The translations under genes and the position numbers were made by a program. The notes below the pieces were generated by a model that saw only the letters and a program-made list of their open reading frames with translations, did no database searches and was not told where the DNA came from. From Caulobacter sp. NIBR2454 (GTDB lineage: Bacteria > Pseudomonadota > Alphaproteobacteria > Caulobacterales > Caulobacteraceae), in assembly GCF_027474405.1 (NCBI RefSeq), contig NZ_CP114871.1:2303001-2367000 (forward strand): a stretch of DNA of 64,000 nt. Reading direction: 5' to 3'. Below, piece after piece: positions 55,713-64,000 of the stretch (position 1 is its first letter; every line of letters begins with the position of its first letter).

Positions 55713-56864
55713 CTACGCCGCGCCGACGGTCGCCTTGGACTTGCCCTTGGCCTTGCTGCGCAGGCGATCCAGCTTGCCGAGCAGGTAGTCGGCGTCTTCA
55801 CGTCCCGGAGTTTGCGGCTGGGTCAGAAACCGCTCCAGCATGCGGCGCTGGAAATGCTCCTGGTCGCGCAGGTCGCCGTCGATCTCCAGCGAATGATAGG
55901 CGTCCACGCCCGCCCGAAACGCTCCGTACAGCCGCGCTGGCAAAGCCGCGCGCTCGTAGATCGCCCGCAGGCCTAGTGGCCCGGCATCGTGGATCATCAG
56001 CCAGGTGCGATGGTGCGGCACGCCCGCCAGTTCCGCCATGCCCCACTCGAAGAAGCTCATGTGGCCGTGCGCCAGTCCCCGCAGCAGCAGGGACGGCGTC
56101 AGCCGCCCGCTGAGGTTCAGGTGGCGAACGAAGTCCTTCAGGTCGGCCGCCTGCCCCGCCTGGTCCACCAGGTCGACGACCGCCCGCTCCTTGGTCTGGT
56201 CGATCAGATCGTCCAGCGCGCCGGCTGGCAGCGGGTGCGCCGCCAGCAGATGGGCGCGAACGCCCTCGCTCACCATCTCCACCAGGCGTTCGGTGACCGA
56301 CAGCGGCAGAACACGGCGATAGGCCACGGCGGTCAGGATCGATTCCGCCGCCTCGAAGCGTTTCAGCACCTTGCCCAGGCCGCTTTCGGAAAACTGGGCG
56401 TTGTCGTTGGCGATTGCGGTGCGGACGGCGTCACCGCCGGCGTGCTCGGCCAGGGCGTCGGTGACCTTGGGTGTCAGGGTCGGGCGGCGGGCCACGGCCG
56501 TCTGACGCGCCGTGTCGCCCAGCCGGACGATCTCGGCCAGATCGGCATCCGTGAACGACGGCGACTCCATAAGGATCGGAATGGCGATGGTGTCGACGTC
56601 GCGGGCCAGTTTGTTCGCCACGTCGCGCGGCACCAGGGGCGAAGCCCGCAGGGTCACCGCCAGGGCGCGGCGGACCAGCTCAGCCGCGTCGGCGGCCATG
56701 ACGCGTAGAATCTCCTGAGCCCGCTTGCGGTCCTCGTCGTTCAGGTCGGCGTTTTCGATGCTGCGGCAGATTTTGTGGGCCGCCACGGCGCGCTCGTCCG
56801 GCGTCGCGCCTTTGACCAACATGCGAATATCAGCGTCGGTCAGCGCCCCCCGCGTCGTCGACAT
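55713..56864 (-). CDS. DUF2336 (HEAT-like helical repeat) protein, second copy
   Basis: 383 residues from the ATG at 56864 (GGGGA ten nt upstream; a TTG at 56882 is in frame). Tandem helical repeats like its paralog at 50229: LARDVDTIAIPILMESPSFTDADLAEIVRLGD, ARRPTLTPKVTDALAEHAGG and SMEL-type helix pairs. The C-terminal third (about 270-383) has its own block (HHRTWLMIHDAGPLGLRAIYERAALP) and a basic tail. Same family as the first copy but little shared sequence beyond the repeats. Function unknown. Confidence 0.8.
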   Translation of the reverse strand: MSTTRGALTDADIRMLVKGATPDERAVAAHKICRSIENADLNDEDRKRAQEILRVMAADAAELVRRALAVTLRASPLVPRDVANKLARDVDTIAIPILMESPSFTDADLAEIVRLGDTARQTAVARRPTLTPKVTDALAEHAGGDAVRTAIANDNAQFSESGLGKVLKRFEAAESILTAVAYRRVLPLSVTERLVEMVSEGVRAHLLAAHPLPAGALDDLIDQTKERAVVDLVDQAGQAADLKDFVRHLNLSGRLTPSLLLRGLAHGHMSFFEWGMAELAGVPHHRTWLMIHDAGPLGLRAIYERAALPARLYGAFRAGVDAYHSLEIDGDLRDQEHFQRRMLERFLTQPQTPGREDADYLLGKLDRLRSKAKGKSKATVGAA

Positions 56865-57025
56865 GCCCCTGATCGTCCCCAAATTGCGGCGTTCTACGAT
56901 TCGGAATGATCGTTCAGCATGCTTAACGCTTGGTCACCACATTCTGCTGGGGATTAAGGATGTCCTGTAACACCTCACGAACCACGGCCCACTAGGGTGC
57001 GCGGTTTCTCGGGGGTCCTCAGGGC

Positions 57026-58813
57026 GTGTCATCGGGCGTGGAAACTGCGGAGGCTGGTCGGCCAGACGCTACAGTCGTGCGCTTGCTCGCGCTCGACATG
57101 CGTCGCGACACCCTGCGTCCAGCGCTGACGGCTTTCGCGGTCTTCGTACCGCTGCTCGCCTTAGCGGCCGGTTTCTCCCACAACGTGGGCTGGATGGCCC
57201 TGAGCCTGGCGCTCTACACCGCCGGATGTGGGTGCTTCTACGCCCTGATGAAATCCTTGCAGCGCGAGCGCAGCTCGCCCGCCAGCCGCTCGCTGCGGCA
57301 TCTGGTCGCCACCGGCGTCTGGGCCTTCGCGGCCTTGCAGGTGGTGCTGTTCTCCCGCGACGCCGGTCCAGTCCGCGAGGCCCTCGCCCTGATCGCCATG
57401 AGCTCCGGCGTCTGCGCGATGTTCTTCGCCGCGCCCAGCCGCACCGCCCTGATCCTGGCCGCCCTCGCCCTGCTGGCGGGACCGGTCACCTTGTGGCTCG
57501 CCCCCCAGGGCGCCTTCGCGGCCGCCTTGTCCGGCGGCATGTCTCTGCTGGCCGTGGCCATGGCCGTCGTCACCAACCACATGCTGCGCAGCCAGTTCCT
57601 GCGCGCCGCCGAGCGTGAACGTCTTCTGGACGAACGCGCCGGGGCCCTCGCCGACTTCCGCTCCCTGGCCCAGGCCAAGTCCGACATCGTCGCCGCCCTC
57701 TCGCACGAGATCCGCAACGGCCTGACGGGTGTGACGCACGTCCTGGCCGGCGCTGTAGGCGGTGAAGGTCAGCCCACGCCGACGCGCGAGCAGTTTTCCG
57801 CCGCACTCGAAGCCGCCCGTGACCTGATCGGCGTCCTCAACGCCACCCTCGATTCCGAGACAGCGGGCCAGGGCCTGCTTGCGGTGGAACAGGGGCGCTT
57901 CGACCCCACCCGCCTGGTGCATGACCTCGTGCTGCTGGAGCGCGCGCATGCCTCGGCCAAGGGCCTGGAGCTCAATCTCCACATCGCGCCGGAGCTGGAG
58001 GTCCGCGGTTCCGGGGCCGTCACGGCCGACCCCCTGCGCACCCGCCAGATACTGGCGAACCTGATCAGCAACGCCATCAAGTACACCTCGCGCGGTCGGA
58101 TCGAGGTGCGGCTGGAGCGTCCCCGCCCCGACTGCGTGACCTTCGCCATCGCCGACACCGGCCCGGGCCTGTCGCCCGACGAGCTGGTCTATGCGTTCGA
58201 GGCCTTCCGCCGGGTAGAGCGCACGGGCGCCGGCGTGCCCGGCGCGGGTCTTGGCCTGTCCTTGTCGCGCCAGCTGGCCCAGTTGATGGGCGGCCGCCTG
58301 TCGGCCCAGAGCGCCCTGGGCGTAGGCTCCTGCTTCACGGTCGAACTGCCCTACGATCCCAACGCCGCCATCGCCGGCGAGCCCGAAAGCGAGCAGCCTG
58401 CGACGAACGTCCGCGGCCTGCGCGTGCTGGTCGCCGAGGACGACGGCCTGAACGCCGCCATGATGCGCGCCATCCTCGAACAGCTGGGCCACCAGGTGGT
58501 CCACGCCCAGAATGGCCGCCGCGCCCTGGAGCTGGCCGAGATCTGCGACTTCGACCTGATGATGCTGGACGGGCGCATGCCCTATCTGGACGGCCCGCAG
58601 ACCGCCGCCGCCGTCCGCCGCCTGCCCGGCGCCCGCGGCGCCACGCCGATCATCGCCGTCACTGGCGGAGATGACGATGAAACCCAGGCCTGCCTCAGCG
58701 CCGGGGCCGACGCCGCCGTTCGCAAGCCCGTCACCGTGGCCGGCATCGCCCGCGCCGTGTCGGAAGTCACCCAGCCGCGCAAGCCGGCCGAGGAAGAACG
58801 CGCCGCCAGCTAA
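57026..58813 (+). CDS. Membrane hybrid histidine kinase
   Basis: 595 residues, GTG start. About six N-terminal membrane segments (35-190) with little loop, so it likely senses a membrane or small-molecule signal. HisKA with H227 ([13 protein letters not shown]); the residue usually Pro after the Arg-Thr is replaced (HEIRNGLTG rather than HELRTPLNG). Catalytic domain: [28 protein letters not shown]-terminal receiver with D515 ([14 protein letters not shown]). Its stop overlaps that of convergent cysA by 4 bp. Confidence 0.92.
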   Translation: MSSGVETAEAGRPDATVVRLLALDMRRDTLRPALTAFAVFVPLLALAAGFSHNVGWMALSLALYTAGCGCFYALMKSLQRERSSPASRSLRHLVATGVWAFAALQVVLFSRDAGPVREALALIAMSSGVCAMFFAAPSRTALILAALALLAGPVTLWLAPQGAFAAALSGGMSLLAVAMAVVTNHMLRSQFLRAAERERLLDERAGALADFRSLAQAKSDIVAALSHEIRNGLTGVTHVLAGAVGGEGQPTPTREQFSAALEAARDLIGVLNATLDSETAGQGLLAVEQGRFDPTRLVHDLVLLERAHASAKGLELNLHIAPELEVRGSGAVTADPLRTRQILANLISNAIKYTSRGRIEVRLERPRPDCVTFAIADTGPGLSPDELVYAFEAFRRVERTGAGVPGAGLGLSLSRQLAQLMGGRLSAQSALGVGSCFTVELPYDPNAAIAGEPESEQPATNVRGLRVLVAEDDGLNAAMMRAILEQLGHQVVHAQNGRRALELAEICDFDLMMLDGRMPYLDGPQTAAAVRRLPGARGATPIIAVTGGDDDETQACLSAGADAAVRKPVTVAGIARAVSEVTQPRKPAEEERAAS

Positions 58814-59838
58814 GCCGGAAAGACGTGCGCCTTGGTCGCCGCCAGCGTCAGCGACTGCCCGATCGACAGACCCGACGCCTCGCCCCGCGCCACCACCGCC
58901 TCGATGGGCGCGCCGGCCGACGTGACAACATCCAGGTGCGCCACCGCGCCCTGAATCGACACCCGCTGCAGCGTCACCGCGAACCCGCCCTTGCCGCCCA
59001 GCGCCAGATCGTAGGGCCTAACGAAGCCGCTGGCCGGGCCGTCGGCGATCCCGTTGGCAGGCAGGGTGAGCCCGCCACCCGTGAAGAGCCCGCCCTGGAC
59101 CGCGCCCTCGATCCGGTTGGCGTCGCCCACGAAGCCGCAGACGAAGGCCGAGGCCGGATGGTCATGCACCTCGTCCGGCGTGCCTACCTGCTCGATGGCG
59201 CCCGCGCTCAGGATCGCGACCCGGTCAGCCAGGTCCATGGCCTCTTCCTGGTCGTGGGTGACGAAGATGGTGGTCACGCCCGTCGCGTCATGGATGCGCC
59301 GAAGCTCCTTGCGCAGCGACTTGCGCACCGTGGCGTCCAGCGCCCCGAACGGCTCGTCCAGCAGCAGCACGCTCGGCGACACCGCCAGGGCCCGCGACAG
59401 GGCCACGCGCTGGCGCTGGCCGCCCGAAAGCTGCGACGGATAGCGTCCGCCCAGCCCGTCCAGCTCCACCAGCTTCAACAGCTCGTCCACCCGCCGGGCG
59501 ATCTCCGCCTTGGGCGGTTTGTCCTTGCCCTTGCGCACATCCAGGCCGAAGGCGACGTTGCGCGCCACGGTCATGTGCTTGAACAGCGCGTACTGCTGGA
59601 AGACAAAGCCCACCCGCCGCTTGGCCGCGCTGGCGTAGCTCACGTCCTCCTCGCCAAACAGGATCTGGCCGGCGTCCGGAAACTCCAGGCCAGCGATGGT
59701 CCGCAGCAGCGTCGTCTTGCCCGAGCCTGACGGCCCCAGCAGAGCCAGCAGTTCGCCGTCGGCGATCTCAAGGCTGACGTCGTTCAGCGCCGGGTATCGG
59801 CCGAAGCGCTTGTCGACGGAGCGGATCGAGATGGTCAT
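58810..59838 (-). CDS. cysA: Sulfate/thiosulfate ABC transporter ATP-binding protein
   Basis: 342 residues from the ATG at 59838. Walker A GPSGSGKT (35-42), LSGGQ signature (137-141), Walker B LLLDEP (158-163), H-loop VTHDQEEA, then the TOBE-type sulfate sensor domain typical of CysA ([13 protein letters not shown]). Energises CysT/CysW. 15 nt from cysW. Confidence 0.94.
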   Translation of the reverse strand: MTISIRSVDKRFGRYPALNDVSLEIADGELLALLGPSGSGKTTLLRTIAGLEFPDAGQILFGEEDVSYASAAKRRVGFVFQQYALFKHMTVARNVAFGLDVRKGKDKPPKAEIARRVDELLKLVELDGLGGRYPSQLSGGQRQRVALSRALAVSPSVLLLDEPFGALDATVRKSLRKELRRIHDATGVTTIFVTHDQEEAMDLADRVAILSAGAIEQVGTPDEVHDHPASAFVCGFVGDANRIEGAVQGGLFTGGGLTLPANGIADGPASGFVRPYDLALGGKGGFAVTLQRVSIQGAVAHLDVVTSAGAPIEAVVARGEASGLSIGQSLTLAATKAHVFPA

Positions 59839-59852
59839 GGACACCCTTGAGG

Positions 59853-60695
59853 TCAGTGGCCGCGGCCGCGCACGGCGGGCTGGGCGATCTCGAGCAGTCC
59901 CTTCAGCACCAGGGTCGCCACGGCCAGCAGGCAAAGCAGGGCCGCGACGCTGAAGGCGCCGACGAAGTCGTACTCGTTGTACAGGATTTCGACATGCAGA
60001 GGCATGGTGTTGGTCAGGCCGCGGATGTGCCCGCTGACCACCGACACCGCCCCGAACTCACCCATGGCGCGGGCGTTGCACAGCAGCACGCCGTACAGCA
60101 GCCCCCAGCGCACGTTCGGCGCCGTCACCCGCCAGAAGGTGTAAAGCCCCGACGCGCCCATAGAAATGGCCGCCTCCTCTTCGCTCGTCCCCTGCTCCTG
60201 CATCAGCGGGATCAGTTCGCGCGCCACGAAGGGGAAGGTGACGAACACCGTGGCCAGGATGATCCCCGGCATGGCGAAGATGATCTTGATGTCGTGGTCG
60301 ATCAGCGCCTCGCCGAACCAGCCCTGCATGCCGAACACCAGCACGTAGATCAGGCCCGCCACCACGGGCGACACGCTGAATGGCAGGTCGATCAGGGTGA
60401 TCAGGAAGCTCTTGCCCCAGAACTCGTGCTTGGCCACCGCCCATGAAGCGCAAAGTCCGAACACCGCGTTGAACGGCACCGCGATGGCGGCCGTGATCAG
60501 GGTCAGCTTGATCGCCGCGATGGCGTCGGGATTGGAGATGGCCTCCAAAACCGCCCCGGAGCCCCGCCGGAACGCTTCGGCGAACACCGCCGCCAGCGGC
60601 AGCAGCAGCACCAACGCCAGGAACGCCAGGACGACCGTGGTGATCAACGCCTTGGCCCAGAACGGATCTTCGGTCGGGTGACGCGCGCGGCTCAT
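59853..60695 (-). CDS. cysW: Sulfate ABC transporter permease CysW
   Basis: 280 residues from the ATG at 60695, which overlaps the cysT stop in ATGA fashion. About six helices and the EAA-loop block [44 protein letters not shown] near the end is the CysW-type block. Confidence 0.95.
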   Translation of the reverse strand: MSRARHPTEDPFWAKALITTVVLAFLALVLLLPLAAVFAEAFRRGSGAVLEAISNPDAIAAIKLTLITAAIAVPFNAVFGLCASWAVAKHEFWGKSFLITLIDLPFSVSPVVAGLIYVLVFGMQGWFGEALIDHDIKIIFAMPGIILATVFVTFPFVARELIPLMQEQGTSEEEAAISMGASGLYTFWRVTAPNVRWGLLYGVLLCNARAMGEFGAVSVVSGHIRGLTNTMPLHVEILYNEYDFVGAFSVAALLCLLAVATLVLKGLLEIAQPAVRGRGH

Positions 60696-61555
60696 CCCTC
60701 GATCCTCCGCGCCCAGGCCTGAATGGCGTTGATGACGAACAGCATGGCGAAGGACGCTGTCAGCATGACCAGCGCGATCGCCGCCGCCGCTGCGTACTCG
60801 TATTGCTCTAGCTGGATGATGATCAGCAGCGGCGCGATCTCGGATTTGTAGGGCATGTTGCCGGCGATGAAGATCACCGAGCCGTACTCCCCCACCGCTC
60901 GCGCGAAGGCCAGGGCGAAGCCGGTCAGCCAAGCGGGCGCCAGGGCCGGCAGCACCACTCGCGCCACGGTCTGAAGCCGATCCGCCCCCAGGCTGGCGGC
61001 GGCCTCCTCCACGTCGGCGGCAAGATCCCGCAGCACCGGCTCGATGGTCCGCACCACGAACGGCAACCCGATGAAGGTCAGGGCGATGACCACGCCGACC
61101 GGATTGTAGGCCGCCTTGATCCCCAAGGGCTCAAGGTACTGCCCGACCCACCCGTTGGGCGAATACAGGGTGGCCAGGGCGATGCCGGCGACCGCCGTCG
61201 GCAGGGCGAACGGCAGATCGACCATGGCGTTGACCACCGCCTTGCCCGGAAACTCGTAGCGCACCAGCGCCCAGGCGGTCAGAACCCCAAACACCCCGTT
61301 GATCACCGCAGCCGCGAACGCCGCGCCGAAGGTCAGGCGATAGGCCGCGATGGCACGCTCTGAAAAGGCGGCGGCCAAGAACTCCGACGGCGACAGCTCC
61401 GCCGCCTTGATCGCCACGGCCGACAGCGGAATCAGCACCACTAGCGACAGCACCGACAGGGTCACGCCCATCGTCAGGCCAAAGCCCGGAATGGCCGACT
61501 TGCGCCGAAAGAGCGGGCGTCGTCGAGCCGTGATGGCGGGCGTGGTGCTGGTCAT
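60692..61555 (-). CDS. cysT: Sulfate ABC transporter permease CysT
   Basis: 287 residues from the ATG at 61555 (a TTG one codon upstream is in frame). About six helices, EAA-loop [26 protein letters not shown], and the CysT block [20 protein letters not shown]. First gene of the importer unit. No sulfate-binding protein gene lies upstream within the window; the nearest divergent gene is a sulfotransferase. Confidence 0.95.
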   Translation of the reverse strand: MTSTTPAITARRRPLFRRKSAIPGFGLTMGVTLSVLSLVVLIPLSAVAIKAAELSPSEFLAAAFSERAIAAYRLTFGAAFAAAVINGVFGVLTAWALVRYEFPGKAVVNAMVDLPFALPTAVAGIALATLYSPNGWVGQYLEPLGIKAAYNPVGVVIALTFIGLPFVVRTIEPVLRDLAADVEEAAASLGADRLQTVARVVLPALAPAWLTGFALAFARAVGEYGSVIFIAGNMPYKSEIAPLLIIIQLEQYEYAAAAAIALVMLTASFAMLFVINAIQAWARRIEG

Positions 61556-61695
61556 CAATCGGCTAAGCCGCGCGTTTCTCTAATGCATGACGCCAGCGCG
61601 CGCCGCCTTTTGCAGCGCGATCCGGCAAGGGTTTGGGCGATAATCCCCACCTCCTAGCTGGACAATCAAGTTTTTCTGGTTGGGCCGACAGGTCT

Positions 61696-61727
61696 TTTCT
61701 CCTGCCGTCCAAGCAGGGCAGGAGAAA
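61696..61727. repeat. Perfect inverted repeat upstream of cysT
   Basis: TTTCTCCTGCC and GGCAGGAGAAA (11 bp, perfect) flank a 10-nt loop in the 281-nt interval between cysT and the sulfotransferase gene. No T run follows. Could be an operator or a transcript hairpin. Confidence 0.6.
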
Positions 61728-61775
61728 CAGCGCCGACGCTCCTCAGCGTGACGATCTTGCGCTACTTCTGAATCC

Positions 61776-61817
61776 GTCATCCTGAGAAGGCTGCGCACGC
61801 AGCGGTCTCGAAGGACG
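61776..61817. repeat. REP-like imperfect palindrome
   Basis: GTCATCCTGAGAAGGCTGCG and CGCAGCGGTCTCGAAGGACG form an imperfect palindrome. The arms GTCATCCTGAG and CTCGAAGGAC resemble intergenic palindromic repeats often seen in alphaproteobacterial genomes. Only one copy is in the window; the repetitive status elsewhere is from general knowledge and untested here. Confidence 0.55.
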
Positions 61818-61836
61818 CAACCAAGTCGGGGCCGTC

Positions 61837-63540
61837 TTGTCGCCAACCTCCAACCTCCTCGTCCAACAGGGACGCGAAGCGATCGGTCGCGGCGATCTGG
61901 CCGGCGCCGAGCGGGCGGCTGAAACCCGGCTGATGACCGATCCGCGCGACATCGACGCCCTGGAGATCCGGCGCCTGATTCAGGAAAGACGCGGCGACAT
62001 CAACGGCGCCGTCGCCACCCTGCGCCAGATCATCGGCATCGCGCCCGACGCCGATTGGGCGCACGACGATCTGGTCACCATCCTGCTCAAGCACGGCCGG
62101 ATGGAGGAAGGCGAGGCCGCCGTCCGCGACGCCCTGCGGGCCGATCCCGACAACCCCGACGCCCACAATCTGTTCGCCGCCTTGCTGGTCGCCCGCAACG
62201 ACCTGCCCGCCGCCGAACATCACACCCGCCGCGCGCTGCAGATCGCCGGGCCTCATCCCGGCGTCCTGGCCAATCTCGCCCTGAACCTGCTGCAGCAGGG
62301 GCGCGTGGACGAGGCCGACCCCCTCTTCCGCCAGGCCGACGAACTGGAGCCCGAGAACGTCGCCACCCTGGCCAACTGGTCGCGCGTTCATGAGGTTCGC
62401 GGCGAACTGGACAAGGCCCAGGCCCTGCTCAACCGCGCCGCCGTCGCCGCCCAGCGTACGGGCGAGGACGTCAGCCTGCGCCGCGCCGTCTATCTCGCTC
62501 GCCAGAACAAGCCCGAGGAGGCCCTGAACCTCCTCAACGCGGCGCCCAAGCCCCTCTCCGGCGGCGCTCAGCTGGAACGCGCCCGCATGCTCGACCGCCT
62601 GGGCCGAACGCGCGAGGCGTGGCCCGCCCTGGTCGAAGCCAAGGCGACCCTGGCGGGTGAAATCAAGGCGACCTACGATCACGCCGCCGTGGCCAGCGAG
62701 TTCGCCGCCCTGAGGGCCTTCTTCACCCGCGCCAACCTCACCCGCCTGCCAAAATCGACAAAGCGGACAGACCAGCCGCAGCCGATCTTCATCCTCGGCT
62801 TCCCGCGCTCGGGCACCACGATGATCGAGCAGATGTTGACCAGCCACCCCAAGGTGACCGCCGGCGGCGAACTGCCCTTCGTGGGCGAGATGCCTGACCT
62901 GATCGAGCGCCTGCTGCCTGGACACAGCGCCTTCCCGGGCCGGCTGGCCGAGGCGCTCACCGCCGACAACGCACATATCGCCGACATGCTGCGCGACTTC
63001 TATTTCGCCCGCGCCGCCCGATACGGCGTGATCGCCAAAGGCGCGGCCTTCTTCACCGACAAGATGCCGCTCAATGACGTCTATCTGCCGTTGATCCGCA
63101 TGGCCTTTCCGCAGGCGCCGGTGATCCGCATGGTCCGCCACCCGCTGGACGTGACCGTGTCGATGATGGCCAACAACCTGACCCATGGCTTCAACTGCGG
63201 CTATCGCGTCGACACCATCGCCGCCCATTTCGAGGCGATGACCGACCTGACCGCCCACTACGGCCGCGAACTGGACGACATGGGGATCACCCTGCGCTAC
63301 GAGGACTTCGTCTCCCGGCAGGAGGATCAGACCCGCCGCCTGCTCGACTATGTCGGCCTGCCCTACGATCCGGCCTGTATGGCCTTCCACAAGAGCCGAC
63401 GCTTCGCCCCCACGCCCAGCTACGCCCAGGTCACCGAACCGCTCAACGACCGCTCTATCGGCCGCTGGAAAGCCTACTTCGCCGAGCTCGCTCCGGTCGG
63501 CCAAAGGCTGGCGCCGGTGATCGGGGCGCTCGGATACTAG
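61837..63540 (+). CDS. TPR-domain sulfotransferase
   Basis: 567 residues; the start is TTG at 61837 (GGGG about five nt upstream), which is less certain than ATG. N-terminal TPR superhelix covers about 1-285 (units such as ARNDLPAAEHHTRRAL, LLQQGRVDEADPLFRQA). The C-terminal sulfotransferase domain binds PAPS: 5'-loop FPRSGTT (323-328) and 3'-phosphate region VIRMVRHPLDVTVSMM (430-443). TPR-fused members may act on proteins or lipids. Located next to the sulfate importer, which provides the sulfur for PAPS (inference from proximity). Confidence 0.9.
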   Translation: MSPTSNLLVQQGREAIGRGDLAGAERAAETRLMTDPRDIDALEIRRLIQERRGDINGAVATLRQIIGIAPDADWAHDDLVTILLKHGRMEEGEAAVRDALRADPDNPDAHNLFAALLVARNDLPAAEHHTRRALQIAGPHPGVLANLALNLLQQGRVDEADPLFRQADELEPENVATLANWSRVHEVRGELDKAQALLNRAAVAAQRTGEDVSLRRAVYLARQNKPEEALNLLNAAPKPLSGGAQLERARMLDRLGRTREAWPALVEAKATLAGEIKATYDHAAVASEFAALRAFFTRANLTRLPKSTKRTDQPQPIFILGFPRSGTTMIEQMLTSHPKVTAGGELPFVGEMPDLIERLLPGHSAFPGRLAEALTADNAHIADMLRDFYFARAARYGVIAKGAAFFTDKMPLNDVYLPLIRMAFPQAPVIRMVRHPLDVTVSMMANNLTHGFNCGYRVDTIAAHFEAMTDLTAHYGRELDDMGITLRYEDFVSRQEDQTRRLLDYVGLPYDPACMAFHKSRRFAPTPSYAQVTEPLNDRSIGRWKAYFAELAPVGQRLAPVIGALGY

Positions 63541-63649
63541 ACCCATGCGCCGCCGCCTTCGGCTAGTATGACGCGCCCGGTCTCCATGGCCGGCGAGTAG
63601 ACGCGCGCTTCCCGCCGCACTATGTCGGCGGCTCCACGAGGGTTTCCCC

Positions 63650-64000
63650 ATGCCGGCTTATCGCTCACGCACCTCCACCCACGGTCGCAACATGGCTGGC
63701 GCGCGCGGCCTTTGGCGCGCCACGGGGATGAAGGACAGCGATTTCGGCAAGCCGATCATCGCGGTGGTCAACTCCTTCACCCAGTTCGTGCCCGGCCACG
63801 TCCACCTCAAGGACCTGGGCCAGCTGGTGGCGCGCGAGATCGAACGCGCGGGCGGGGTCGCCAAGGAGTTCAACACCATCGCGGTCGATGACGGCATCGC
63901 CATGGGCCACGACGGCATGCTCTACAGCCTGCCCTCGCGCGAACTGATCGCCGACAGCGTCGAGTACATGGTCAACGCCCACTGCGCCGACGCCATGGTC
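63650..64000 (+). CDS. ilvD: Dihydroxy-acid dehydratase, partial (C-terminus beyond window)
   Basis: First 117 codons, running off the right edge. The N-terminus [22 protein letters not shown] and the block [49 protein letters not shown] are diagnostic for IlvD, which makes branched-chain 2-oxoacids using an iron-sulfur cluster. The Fe-S cysteine of the AHCADAM block (about residue 113) is visible just before the edge. Confidence 0.95.
   Translation, partial: MPAYRSRTSTHGRNMAGARGLWRATGMKDSDFGKPIIAVVNSFTQFVPGHVHLKDLGQLVAREIERAGGVAKEFNTIAVDDGIAMGHDGMLYSLPSRELIADSVEYMVNAHCADAMV

Noticed and set aside
63622-63891. 89-residue plus-strand frame at the right end
   Set aside because: Wrong frame; ilvD from 63650 is the real gene.

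Overview
The window is a GC-rich chromosomal segment with the gene repertoire of a Caulobacterales alphaproteobacterium (Caulobacter/Phenylobacterium-like). The evidence is an alphaproteobacterial S10-spc ribosomal operon, many TonB receptors and two-component proteins, FixJ-type and stand-alone receivers, two DUF2336 proteins and frequent ATGA-type gene overlaps. Genus is an inference; no rRNA gene is present. No insertion sequence, prophage or CRISPR array was seen.

Layout. 1-8409 (minus): S10-spc ribosomal operon from rpsJ to rpsE, with rpsE cut by the window edge. 8410-10873: leader of that operon, then an outer-membrane-type barrel gene (+) and a GIN-domain repeat gene (-) between rpsJ and tuf. 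10874-12513 (minus): tRNA-Tyr, tRNA-Gly and tuf behind a sigma70-like promoter. 12514-20821: rlmB, a TerC-family exporter, metG with a 2-oxoglutarate oxygenase, the polyamine ABC operon potFGHI and tRNA-Thr. 20828-32653: a FecI/FecR sigma/anti-sigma pair divergent from a TonB transducer with an STN domain, two exported metallo-hydrolases (M20 and M14) and a second large TonB receptor; this looks like a peptide or amide scavenging locus. 32758-37950: a LapG-like protease, then a phosphorelay cluster (FixJ-type regulator, GAF/PAS hybrid kinase, two stand-alone receivers, an Hpt protein). 37960-44110: YaiI, ArfB, a small membrane protein, a lipoprotein cytochrome c and an RND pump with its adaptor. 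44380-50048 (minus): class II aldolase, an exported beta-rich protein, and three genes matching consecutive or near-consecutive steps of lysine catabolism (piperideine-6-carboxylate to 2-aminoadipate, 2-oxoadipate to D-2-hydroxyglutarate, D-2-hydroxyglutarate to 2-oxoglutarate).

50229-57000: two DUF2336 proteins, NAD kinase, an Hpt protein and a compact group of unfamiliar genes: a sigma-factor-like protein with region 2 only, a membrane-anchored RTX protein with a cytosolic N-terminal domain, an XRE regulator, and a small protein behind a near-consensus promoter and a strong terminator. This group is the best candidate for an undescribed system. 57026-64000: membrane hybrid kinase, sulfate ABC importer cysA/cysW/cysT, a divergent TPR-sulfotransferase, a REP-like element, and the start of ilvD.

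Start codons were moved inward wherever a Shine-Dalgarno match, a gene overlap or the known N-terminus of the family indicated a later start.
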